Assembly (NCBI RefSeq): GCF_964199965.1 | Contig: NZ_CAXMZT010000005.1 | Coordinates: 1 to 64,000, forward strand | From: JAFIFT01 sp020051095 | Lineage (GTDB): Bacteria > Pseudomonadota > Gammaproteobacteria > Legionellales > Legionellaceae | Length of the DNA stretch: 64,000 bases | Reading direction: 5' to 3' | Shown: piece by piece, positions 26,289-35,649 of the stretch | Numbering within the stretch: the first letter of the stretch is position 1 | Layout: each line of letters begins with the position of its first letter | Made by a program: the position numbers and the translations under genes | Notes under the pieces: generated by a model | Databases searched by the model: none | Seen by the model: only the letters and a program-made list of their open reading frames with translations | What the model was told of the DNA's origin: nothing

Positions 26289-26891
26289 TCAAGTTGGCAA
26301 TATTAATTTTATGGCGATGACAATCATCAAGATGCCGCTTAATAGTTGCAATCCGCCCCAAATTTTATCTTGGATGAGAAAGTCGGAAAAATGATAGGCA
26401 GTCAATGTTAATAAGAAAAACCAAAGGAAACTCGCTGTTAGAACGCCGATTAAAAAAGTGGTAATGTGAGCACTGTAGGGCACAGAGCCTCCACCAATTA
26501 TTATCATGCTATCAATAATGGCTTGTGGATTTAACAAGCTAAAGCCCAAGGCAAGAAAGATAATTTTCCAATAGCTACTTTCGCCATTTTCCGTATTGGT
26601 TTGCTTTGGACCGGATTGGGTGATTGCACCGCGAATGGATTTGCTGCCATAAATTAAGAGAAAAACGCTGCCGGCTAAGGTTAACCAAAAGGTCAAGCTC
26701 GGATGTTGTTCTAGCACATGGTGAAGGCCAGTGATGCTGCCACCAATGAGAATGATATCACAGACAAAGCAAGCAGTAGCTGATACGAGCGCATGTTGTT
26801 TAAGCACACCTTGGCGGATTAAAAATAAATTTTGAGGCCCTAGTGAGATAATTAACGAAATGCCTAGGATAAAACCATAAACAAAAACCAC
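26289..26891 (-). CDS. LysE/ArgO-type amino acid exporter
   Basis: 200 residues from a GTG with AGGAAAG upstream. Six predicted transmembrane helices; the family signature ISLIISLGPQNLFLIRQGVL appears at residues ~12-31, and FSLLNPQAIIDSMIIIGGG near 115-133 is the second conserved block (LNPqa..D). The LGPQN form is closer to ArgO/LysE than to RhtB. Expected to export basic amino acids such as arginine or lysine from the cytoplasm. It lies just upstream of the hydrolase on the same strand (61 bases), with a probable separate promoter. Confidence 0.87.
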   Translation of the reverse strand: MVFVYGFILGISLIISLGPQNLFLIRQGVLKQHALVSATACFVCDIILIGGSITGLHHVLEQHPSLTFWLTLAGSVFLLIYGSKSIRGAITQSGPKQTNTENGESSYWKIIFLALGFSLLNPQAIIDSMIIIGGGSVPYSAHITTFLIGVLTASFLWFFLLTLTAYHFSDFLIQDKIWGGLQLLSGILMIVIAIKLILPT

Positions 26892-27038
26892 GGACTTTCC
26901 TGCTTGTTAGACTATTAGGTAAAAGATTATATCATAGTTTGAGGATGACAGGATTCATTAAGCGGTCCTTTTTTTTCCAGCCATCGAGCAAATCGCGATG
27001 ATTCGCCAAAGATCATGGTGGATTACAATAAGCCTTTT

Positions 27039-27047
27039 TGATATAAT
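27039..27047 (+). promoter_or_regulatory. Extended -10 promoter of the giant gene
   Basis: TGATATAAT is a perfect extended -10 element (TGnTATAAT). The -35 region is poor, as is usual for extended -10 promoters. Transcription would begin about 25 bases before the start codon, and that short leader has no recognisable Shine-Dalgarno sequence. Confidence 0.5.
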
Positions 27048-27079
27048 GTTGGTCATTTTTAAGTCTAACTACTTGTCCT

Positions 27080-30000
27080 ATGCCAGAAAGTGTCAAAAGC
27101 CAATGCTTGGTTGTAAAAAAAATCCCCACATCATTTTTCTGGGATGACAACATCAAACGCTATGAATGGCAGTATGGTGTTCAAGCCATCGGTCAAGATT
27201 ATAGTGATACCCTGCTTAAAAAAATAGTAGCGATTTATTCTCCCTCAGATGATGTCCAAACCCAAAATGCATTCACTCAACTATCTGCTAATACAAAAGA
27301 TAGTTTAGACGTCCTGTCTCAAACCAAGATTCCCATTAAAAAACACATTACTATTTCAATGGAGCGCATTGCATTTCTTGATGAGATTAACGATTGGCAA
27401 AAGATATCAAATATCGTTCAATGTATGATGGAAAATATGGATAAGCTACTAGATAAAGGCAATACAATCAGCCTGGATTTTAAGGAAGTGTTTTTTGTGC
27501 CAGAGGGAGAATCTCCCCCGCTTCATTACCGTCCAGGCGTTGATATCTGTGTTAGTAGTATTGACGAATATTATAAAAGAAAAAATCGGCTTTCTTACCA
27601 ATTTGCAAAGGCGCTGCTGAGAAAATTTCGCATCAGCCGCGACGATGACTCTCAATCAAAGCAAATAATTAATCGTTATTGCACCGAGCCGTATGATAGC
27701 AAAACGCATAAAAACACTATCTATCAATACACGACCCCTTTAAATGAGATTGCGTTTTATGACACGGAGCTTTCCTATTACCTCCAATGTCAGTATGGCT
27801 CTTATAATGTAATGGCATTTAATTACCCAGTTTCTGTTAAGCAATTAGCAACTTGGTTAAATCAATATCGACACGAAAAAGTTGTCCTATTGAAAGGGAA
27901 GCAGTATGCCAATGAATCGATACGGCAAAAGGTTTATGAGGAGCTGGTTGAATATATTAAGAATTCTGAATGCACTAATTTAATCCATGTTTTTTTGATA
28001 ACCGACGATCAATCAACGAAAAATTTACTCAATCTAGTGCCCAACCATAGCAATCATGTGGGTCCATTTCAGCCATTAGCCGATGGGGTTGGTTATTACT
28101 TATCATCGACAAAACTCTTAGCTGAAACTCATCCGTATCACCATAAACTGTCATCCGATTTAAATAGCCTTAGAGTGATTACTCAATCCCCCAAAAAAAG
28201 GCAACGATTTAGCCCGGGGTCATATATTATCACCGAAGAAAAAAGCCCGGATATTCGTTCTTCAAAACTGCTAAGTAAAGAAGCAATCAAATCGAAGGTG
28301 CAATTAGCGCTATCCCATCAAGAAAGTGTTTCCCAAACCCAAGCCGTCAATGAACAAATTCAGGAGTCGTATGTCAATACGCAAAACGTGAAAGAAACAC
28401 AATCTGAGCAGGCTTCTCACACGTCATCTTTCCACTGGTTTTTGTGGACAGCCAATTTCCAAGAATATTGTCAGATGCTACAAGCCCATGCTAAGAAGAA
28501 ACTCAGTCAAATGACGCAAGATGATCTTCTTTTTAGCCAAGTGTATTTGACACAATATTACTGTAGCAACCACAGTAAGAAACATTATTATGAACAAATA
28601 GCGTATAATGAAAGCTTCCGTGAAGAGATTGCAGCAAAGCTGTTTGGTGTGGCAAGAATTGCCACTGATAACGAACATCAATCTTATTCGTTGATTAAAA
28701 TGCCTCATAGGCACGTTGATGAGCTAACTAAAAATATGGCAGACTGGTTTGCTGTATACAGCGAACATGCCCTGGATGGGCTTCAGCAAAGCAATATAAG
28801 GGTGGAAAAGAAAATTTTTCAAGGCCCGGTCTTATATGATTTTGAGTGCCCCACTTATCATGTCGTTCCTAATCCGGTACCTTATCAGCCGCTAAATTTA
28901 TCAAAATTTCATTATCTTGCAAAGCTGCAAGCATCACCGCCTGAAGCCAATGAATTTGATATTCCGCTGGATTATCATTTATTACTGCCCCACGATAAGT
29001 TAATGGCTCTAGATGAACAAGCAAGGCAAAAGCAAATAGAACAAGCGAGATCATTACTCAAGCTTTATCAGCCGAATCCCCCTTTTAGTGAAAAAGAAAT
29101 TATTCAATTAGAAGCCTATTTATTTGAGTTGGTGGCGTTATATTACCCAGGCAATGATGAAAAACATCAGCCATTGCAACGCCTTTTTGCGCGTTTTGAA
29201 GTGCATAATGCCGATAACTTAAAAATCATTCTGCAAATTATTCTTTGTTTGGATAAAAATGGGCTTGATGCTTTTTTTGAATTGTTAACATTTCTTGAGG
29301 AGCGCTCATTAGGGGAGCTGTTCTATCAATATTATTTTAAATTTGCCGCCGATATTAATTCAGTTTATGATTTATTAGTACGTCCCTATCATTATTCCTT
29401 TCTCACATTGGCCGCAAGGGCTCATGAGGGGGGGTCGATACAGGATACCCCTGCTTTTGAGAAATTCGCATTCCATTTAATTTTATATTTAAAACAAAAT
29501 AATTATGAGCTCACAAACCTGGAACTAAACGATCTCAAAAAATATTGGAATCGTCTCTATGGAAAATTTGTTGTGTATACGGGTAATCAATCGCAAGCTA
29601 AACAGCTTTTAGATAAATTAGCCAATAATCTCGTTGATGAAAAAAAGGCTCTATCCATTAACCATTTCGTTTTTTTAAATACGTTTTTCCAAGGGCTTGA
29701 ACAATTAATCGACAGGGCGATGGAAAAAGATGTCTTAGAAGAGCAAATTGATGAGATAAAAGGCCTATCCCTTTTGCCGATGGATAGCTCCTATGCTATT
29801 GATTGGAATGATTTTCATTTGGTTTGTGCAGAAATGAAAATAGAAACCGCCCATTTTAACGCTAAAACAAAACGCTATTCGGTCACCAAAGAGGAACTAC
29901 TCCAAGCCATCCTTAAGCACCAACCGGGTGATTCTTATCTGAAGACGGCGACATTTCGGTACCTAGGAGGACTGTCTTTACGTGAAGATATCGCGTTTTA

Positions 30001-33000
30001 TCGCAAGCTGTTTACCTTGGCAGAAACATGCACCGATAAAAACGAGGCTTTCATCATCGAATGTTTAAGTGCCTTTTATGTGGCTAATTACACGGGGAGT
30101 GATTATGGACTGGTTGTTGATGAAAAAGAGATGACAACGAATTTTCGTCAATTTTTAAAAAAGCAGGATCCATCCATTAATCTTGATTTAACCAAGTTGA
30201 GCAAGTATGTGGGAGATTTTTGCCAATGTTTACATCAAATCCCGACCAATCAACAAAAAGGCATCGAAAGTTTATGGCAAATATGGCAAGAAAATAAGAC
30301 ACAAGCATTTAAATTTTCGAAGACGCCTATTCCGCAAGTCTTTTTAAGAAAATTTCCAACAAAACAACTGGGTCGCTTTTTAGTCAGTCAAAAAACTGCA
30401 ATCGAAAAGGAATTATCCCAATTAAATCCCGATGATAAACTGGCTTGGGATATATTGGATCGCTGGTGCAGGCAATTAGGTATTTCACCTGAGCAGAAGC
30501 AGATATTAATGGTCAATCTCAAAACGCTCTTTCCTCAGCTTAATATGATGATCTTATTGCGCCATATCACCCAGATACATGCGCTACTTGAACAAATGTC
30601 ATCCTTGTTTACAGAGAATCCAAAAAGTCTTTTGTATTTAGTCTTAGATGACTTTAGCGATAATCCAGACAACCTTGAGCAATTTCTAGCATTAACTAAG
30701 CTACTCTCTTTGGAATTAACGAATAAGAACAAAAATCATCAAAACAAAAAAATAATTCAATTCTTACAATATTTAAGCAACAACCGTAAGCTCTATGATA
30801 ACTTGCCAGTAACAAGCGCTCTGCTGTCAATGGTCATGTCGGAGTTTTTAAAACCAGCGTTTAAGGGCGATGCGCAAGTTTTGATAACGCTTGGCGAAAA
30901 TTTGATTGTAGAAGGCGAGCAAGCGGCAAAAATCTTTGCATCCCTCGTTCCGATAATCCATTCAAAAAACGGCCATCAATTTTTCTCTGTCTATGAACAT
31001 TTAACGGCAACCCAACTAAAAAATTTAATCGCGTTAACACAGAAATCGCGATCGAGTTCTTTATCTTTGACTATCGCCCAATCGCTTTTGCAAAAAGATA
31101 AATTCAATAATTTTAGTGAGATACTTCCCTATCTCAACAACAAATCCGCCGAAGCAGCGCAGATTTTATTGTCGTTAGGGCAAATCCTTGCTGAATCTCA
31201 AAAAGAAGATTTAACTGCTGTATTAAAAGCACTGGATAAACACAGCGCCGATGATTTAAAAGCAATCCTGCGAGTGCGCAATTTATACCATATTCAAACA
31301 GAGACAGTATTAAAATGGTTGCATGCTCCCATCATCAAGGTCGCAATCGCTGATTTTACCAAGCAAAAACACTTAGAAAACCTAGAGCGATATCATTATG
31401 AACCGCAATTTGTAAAGGATAAAATTGCTCAAATCAAACTAAAATCTCACCAGGAGGCGGGAGGGGCGCCATTAAGTATCGAAGAACAAGATGCCCTTTG
31501 GCAAGATTACCAGACAATCATGTCTTATATGACTGAAAAACCGATACGATTAACCATTAATGGCATAACCCAAGAGCTCACCATCAATGAGTTGGATGAG
31601 CAACAGTTTCAGTTCCTGTTTAAATCTATCCAGGATAAACTAAAATCAGGCGAAAACCGCCATGACTATCAATTGCTGCTTATTGCCTTGGGTGCCGAAG
31701 CACTGTATCGAACTACCCATAAATTCCCGCGATGCACGCAAATTCTGACACTGCTGCAACACCTGCAGCACCCCAATAATATAATCCACGAAGTTAAAAC
31801 AGGCGAAGGTAAGAGTATAATTGCCGCACTCCATAGTGTGTTACTTTGTGCAGCCGGTCACACTGTAGATGTTGCCACAGAAAATAATCAATTAGCCAAT
31901 GATGCATTGGAAAAATTTAAGCCTTTTTATCAATATTTGGGTATTGACTGTGGCAATGAAATTATACTGCCTGATAGTGAACGTGCTAGCTATGTCGACA
32001 ATGGCATTAACTATTCAACGGCATCAAACCTTTCATTATTTCGCGATCGCATGGCATTAGCCAAAAAGGCCATGCCACATAATAGTGCTTTAATCGCGGA
32101 TGAAGTGGATGCTACCTTAACTTCCACCGTACAATTTCGATTAGCATCAACGCTAGACCCACAATTCTCTGATACAAAGATCTGGGGCCAAATTTACCAA
32201 CGGGTTATCGATTTTGTAAAAGAAAAGGAGATATTTGCTGAAAACTATTGCAGTGAAAAAGATGATATCCGCAATTTAAGGAACTATTTTCTTAGTAAAA
32301 ATCCCCAAAAAGCCTTTTATGGTGTAACAAGTCGTATTTCCGATGAGGTGTTAAGTACGTTAATCGACTCCGCAATGATTGCACTGCAACTCGAAGAAAA
32401 TGTGGATTACTATGTGGTTGCAGTCAATGACAATGAAGGACAGTATAGTTATGCCGCACCGATTATAAGCTCTACCAATCGACCGAATCCCAGTGTCAAT
32501 TATTCCGATTATGTACAACAACTCGTGCATACCATCTTAAACAATAAAAATCCGCCTCCCAAGCATCCTTTTGCGATTGAGCCGTGTAGCCAAACGCTTG
32601 TGGTCACAAGTGCAAATAACTTTTTCGATTTTTATCGTTTAAATAAGGGGCCTATTGTTGGCTTAACAGGGACAGCGGGTTCTCCGGTTGAACTTGCAGA
32701 ATTTTATCAGCAGCAAGGATTATCGGCCTATAGTTATCCAACATTTCACCCAGATCTCTCAGAAGATTTAGGGCTAATTGCCGCATTCGGGGAAGAAGAC
32801 CATCTCAAAAAAATCAATGAATGGATTACACATTGTCAAACTCAAAATCCATCTCAGCCGATATTAATTATTACCGATTCTCCTGAATCGACAGTGAAAT
32901 TAAACGCTTATTTGGCAAGCCACCCGAACTGGAAAGTACAGATTTATCACGGTTATGAAGAAACCGGGCTTAGTGAGGATGAAATCATTTTGACGGCCGG

Positions 33001-35422
33001 GCAGGATGAGAATTTAACCATAGCCAATCAAAGCCTAGCTCGTGGAGCGGATATTGATCCTGCCAATGAGCGTGGGTTACTTGTTGTTAATACTTGTGTC
33101 AATCTAACGCCCAGTGAATTGCGCCAAATTCAAGGCCGGGCCGCTCGTAATGGTAAGCAAGGTCAATTTATTTCCATCATCAATATGGAAACCATTGCTT
33201 CTGCTGTTGATTCAAAGGATACCTTAGCCAGCAAATTTAAAGCCCACCAACTTGCTATTAGCGAACAAAGACAACAAGAGCGTGCTAAGTTTCGCTTATT
33301 AGAAGATACGAGACATCTAATTGTCCACCAGACTTTGCTAAAACTACGTGAACAGGCTGATCACTATCTGTCGCCTCAATTTGGCGAATATAGCTCAGTG
33401 GTAACCTATACCCAGTTGCTCAGTGATTTAAGCTCCTTTAATCATCTTGCTGAAAAACACTACCAAGAATTATTAAAAAAATATAACGACATAACAGACG
33501 AATTCAAAGATGAATTTTTACAAGCACGCATTGACCATTATCAAACGATTGTCGACACATGGCTTCCGCAAGAAAAATATAAGGATATTGAATTTGTTGA
33601 GCCCTCGATTTGTATCGATAATTTATATGAATTAGCGTCGAAATTAGAAAATGCGCCGGTCGAACAGCTAGCGGCATTAGCCGATATCTTTCATACGCTT
33701 TGGAAAGTTAGAGGGCATCAAGATGCTCAACAGGGGATTCACTATGTGGATGAGTTGATCGAATTATTTGCACCCTACCGAAATCAAACATGTAGTTTTA
33801 AAGAAAATTTAGGGCAGGTATTAGAACAAAAGGGGTATCTCTCTCCTGAGATTATTGACACGTTCGTTGAAAAATCAAACGAAACAATCTCGGACATACT
33901 TAATTATGCAACCGAAATGCCTGTTGTTGGTTATCTAGTTCCGTCGGAAATAATCAAAAATTTTGCAGCCAACTATTTACAAACAACCAAAGAACAAATT
34001 TATGCCAAGCAATGGGATAAAATTAGCTTACCTGTCATCGATATTTCTTGGATAACCAATTGGCTGGATGGTATTAGAAAAGTGCTGACAGTCGGTGCTA
34101 TAATGACGGGTGGACCCATTGCATTTCTTGTCAATCGGTTTATCCTGCCAACCATAACCACCTGGATAAAGAACGCCCTCAAACACCAATTTGCTGACTC
34201 TGAATCGCAAATCGCTCAAATCTTGATAGGCTTAGATGATATTGGCAAGGATCTGACTGACGCAATCAATGCGTTTTCTGCGGCAACAACCGAAGAAAAT
34301 ATAACCGTCGGTGATCTTATCGACAAATTTGGAGGGCTAGCTAAAAATAAGGCACTCATCCTATCGTTAAGCAAATATCTAGAACTTAGTGGAAAACCAC
34401 ATTATATCCCCTATGTTCAATCGATACCAGAAATCACCAAAATGCTTGAACCCTATCGGGAGAAAAAAGTAGAAGCGTTATTCAACGTCAATACGGTGGT
34501 GACTTTATTGAAAGCGGCGAGTAGCTCCCCGCTCATAGCACAGTTTTTAGAAGATACACCTTATCGAGCAAGCCTAGAACACTTAGTCCAATTACACCCG
34601 GAGTTTATTTTACAAGTAGGTAACCTCTCGTTCCCAGAATTGGTTAATTTGCTCAAAGTGATTGCTCACCCAAATTTCTTTGCTTGCTTATCCAAGCTAC
34701 CGCCGAAGACGTCTTTCAAACAATTATGTCAATGGCTTAAAGAAATGCCGGAAGATATATCGGAGGATAGTCATCTCGCTATACAGTCCTTCTTAGATTA
34801 TCAAAATAATAACGAACGGATTGCCATCGAAAACAAGCAAAAATTACTTTCTCTACGGGAGCGTTACACCCTGTCACTCGATGGTTTGAAAAAGCAATTA
34901 GCCAATAACAAACCAAAAGTAGGAAGTAGCCAAGATAATCAAATCGATAGTAGCGATGCGGCGAAATCAAAAGCGTTTCCAGTGGGAATTAAAGACGTGA
35001 TGATTGTGATAGCGATTACGATACTTGTGGCATTTAATGTCACCCATTTCTCGATTCCTCTGGCAATGGTTAGTCTGTTAGCCATTGGCTGGCTCATGTA
35101 TCCTTATGCCAAGCGATTGCTATCGTTGCTGCAAACACCACAAGAACAACCGAAAAAAGCCGATGAACCCACCTCTCCGGCGTTTATTCCAAAATTTAGC
35201 GATCAGGAATTTTTATTTTCAAATCAGATGCATAACAATAAGCAAGTGGCTAAATTAACGACGAATTCACAACCACAAAACCAGCTACTCGCTAAATTGA
35301 CCAAGTCAAAATTTGGCTTTTTCAATGCCCATCCACAACCAACATCCGAGACATCGCTAACGCAGAAGACTGCGAAACCACCAAATGAGCCCGTCGCTGA
35401 TTCACCGAGGGTAAGTCCCTAA
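27080..35422 (+). CDS. Giant 2780-residue protein with embedded SecA-like ATPase motor
   Basis: A single open frame. Residues ~1-1550 are helical, polar and unrecognised. Residues ~1560-2050 carry an SF2/SecA-type motor: Walker A VKTGEGKS (1572-1579; SecA has RTGEGKT), Walker B ADEVDATL with DEVD at 1674-1677 (SecA VDEVDSIL), GLTGTAGSPVELAEFY (SecA GLTGTA), motif V LARGADIDP and motif VI QIQGRAARNGKQGQF around 2015-2028. Preprotein cross-linking and zinc-tail domains of SecA are not seen. A hydrophobic patch lies near 2335-2364 and a two-helix membrane hairpin near 2635-2680; the tail is Pro/Ser/Thr-rich, ending DSPRVSP. No signal peptide. It is monocistronic. A secreted effector or membrane remodelling/translocation ATPase is inference. 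Confidence 0.85.
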   Translation: MPESVKSQCLVVKKIPTSFFWDDNIKRYEWQYGVQAIGQDYSDTLLKKIVAIYSPSDDVQTQNAFTQLSANTKDSLDVLSQTKIPIKKHITISMERIAFLDEINDWQKISNIVQCMMENMDKLLDKGNTISLDFKEVFFVPEGESPPLHYRPGVDICVSSIDEYYKRKNRLSYQFAKALLRKFRISRDDDSQSKQIINRYCTEPYDSKTHKNTIYQYTTPLNEIAFYDTELSYYLQCQYGSYNVMAFNYPVSVKQLATWLNQYRHEKVVLLKGKQYANESIRQKVYEELVEYIKNSECTNLIHVFLITDDQSTKNLLNLVPNHSNHVGPFQPLADGVGYYLSSTKLLAETHPYHHKLSSDLNSLRVITQSPKKRQRFSPGSYIITEEKSPDIRSSKLLSKEAIKSKVQLALSHQESVSQTQAVNEQIQESYVNTQNVKETQSEQASHTSSFHWFLWTANFQEYCQMLQAHAKKKLSQMTQDDLLFSQVYLTQYYCSNHSKKHYYEQIAYNESFREEIAAKLFGVARIATDNEHQSYSLIKMPHRHVDELTKNMADWFAVYSEHALDGLQQSNIRVEKKIFQGPVLYDFECPTYHVVPNPVPYQPLNLSKFHYLAKLQASPPEANEFDIPLDYHLLLPHDKLMALDEQARQKQIEQARSLLKLYQPNPPFSEKEIIQLEAYLFELVALYYPGNDEKHQPLQRLFARFEVHNADNLKIILQIILCLDKNGLDAFFELLTFLEERSLGELFYQYYFKFAADINSVYDLLVRPYHYSFLTLAARAHEGGSIQDTPAFEKFAFHLILYLKQNNYELTNLELNDLKKYWNRLYGKFVVYTGNQSQAKQLLDKLANNLVDEKKALSINHFVFLNTFFQGLEQLIDRAMEKDVLEEQIDEIKGLSLLPMDSSYAIDWNDFHLVCAEMKIETAHFNAKTKRYSVTKEELLQAILKHQPGDSYLKTATFRYLGGLSLREDIAFYRKLFTLAETCTDKNEAFIIECLSAFYVANYTGSDYGLVVDEKEMTTNFRQFLKKQDPSINLDLTKLSKYVGDFCQCLHQIPTNQQKGIESLWQIWQENKTQAFKFSKTPIPQVFLRKFPTKQLGRFLVSQKTAIEKELSQLNPDDKLAWDILDRWCRQLGISPEQKQILMVNLKTLFPQLNMMILLRHITQIHALLEQMSSLFTENPKSLLYLVLDDFSDNPDNLEQFLALTKLLSLELTNKNKNHQNKKIIQFLQYLSNNRKLYDNLPVTSALLSMVMSEFLKPAFKGDAQVLITLGENLIVEGEQAAKIFASLVPIIHSKNGHQFFSVYEHLTATQLKNLIALTQKSRSSSLSLTIAQSLLQKDKFNNFSEILPYLNNKSAEAAQILLSLGQILAESQKEDLTAVLKALDKHSADDLKAILRVRNLYHIQTETVLKWLHAPIIKVAIADFTKQKHLENLERYHYEPQFVKDKIAQIKLKSHQEAGGAPLSIEEQDALWQDYQTIMSYMTEKPIRLTINGITQELTINELDEQQFQFLFKSIQDKLKSGENRHDYQLLLIALGAEALYRTTHKFPRCTQILTLLQHLQHPNNIIHEVKTGEGKSIIAALHSVLLCAAGHTVDVATENNQLANDALEKFKPFYQYLGIDCGNEIILPDSERASYVDNGINYSTASNLSLFRDRMALAKKAMPHNSALIADEVDATLTSTVQFRLASTLDPQFSDTKIWGQIYQRVIDFVKEKEIFAENYCSEKDDIRNLRNYFLSKNPQKAFYGVTSRISDEVLSTLIDSAMIALQLEENVDYYVVAVNDNEGQYSYAAPIISSTNRPNPSVNYSDYVQQLVHTILNNKNPPPKHPFAIEPCSQTLVVTSANNFFDFYRLNKGPIVGLTGTAGSPVELAEFYQQQGLSAYSYPTFHPDLSEDLGLIAAFGEEDHLKKINEWITHCQTQNPSQPILIITDSPESTVKLNAYLASHPNWKVQIYHGYEETGLSEDEIILTAGQDENLTIANQSLARGADIDPANERGLLVVNTCVNLTPSELRQIQGRAARNGKQGQFISIINMETIASAVDSKDTLASKFKAHQLAISEQRQQERAKFRLLEDTRHLIVHQTLLKLREQADHYLSPQFGEYSSVVTYTQLLSDLSSFNHLAEKHYQELLKKYNDITDEFKDEFLQARIDHYQTIVDTWLPQEKYKDIEFVEPSICIDNLYELASKLENAPVEQLAALADIFHTLWKVRGHQDAQQGIHYVDELIELFAPYRNQTCSFKENLGQVLEQKGYLSPEIIDTFVEKSNETISDILNYATEMPVVGYLVPSEIIKNFAANYLQTTKEQIYAKQWDKISLPVIDISWITNWLDGIRKVLTVGAIMTGGPIAFLVNRFILPTITTWIKNALKHQFADSESQIAQILIGLDDIGKDLTDAINAFSAATTEENITVGDLIDKFGGLAKNKALILSLSKYLELSGKPHYIPYVQSIPEITKMLEPYREKKVEALFNVNTVVTLLKAASSSPLIAQFLEDTPYRASLEHLVQLHPEFILQVGNLSFPELVNLLKVIAHPNFFACLSKLPPKTSFKQLCQWLKEMPEDISEDSHLAIQSFLDYQNNNERIAIENKQKLLSLRERYTLSLDGLKKQLANNKPKVGSSQDNQIDSSDAAKSKAFPVGIKDVMIVIAITILVAFNVTHFSIPLAMVSLLAIGWLMYPYAKRLLSLLQTPQEQPKKADEPTSPAFIPKFSDQEFLFSNQMHNNKQVAKLTTNSQPQNQLLAKLTKSKFGFFNAHPQPTSETSLTQKTAKPPNEPVADSPRVSP

Positions 35423-35649
35423 GGCCGGGGAAGGCGATTGTAACATAATGCTCCATTTTGAGCCATTATGGATCTTCTGACCGTTAAAAAAATCGGTGAA
35501 TTGATAACATATTCAAAATAATCAAATGATTTAATTGAACCAACGCCAAAGCAAGTATAAAATACCAAAATATTTTCCTGCCTGTTTTTTCCTTCGGGTA
35601 AGCAGATACGGTAACGACAGATAAAAATAATATAAAGAGGAGTGAGCGC

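Noticed and set aside
35444..35470. Terminator after the giant gene (CATAATG...CATTATG)
   Set aside because: The stem is interrupted by bulges and no T-run follows; too weak to list.
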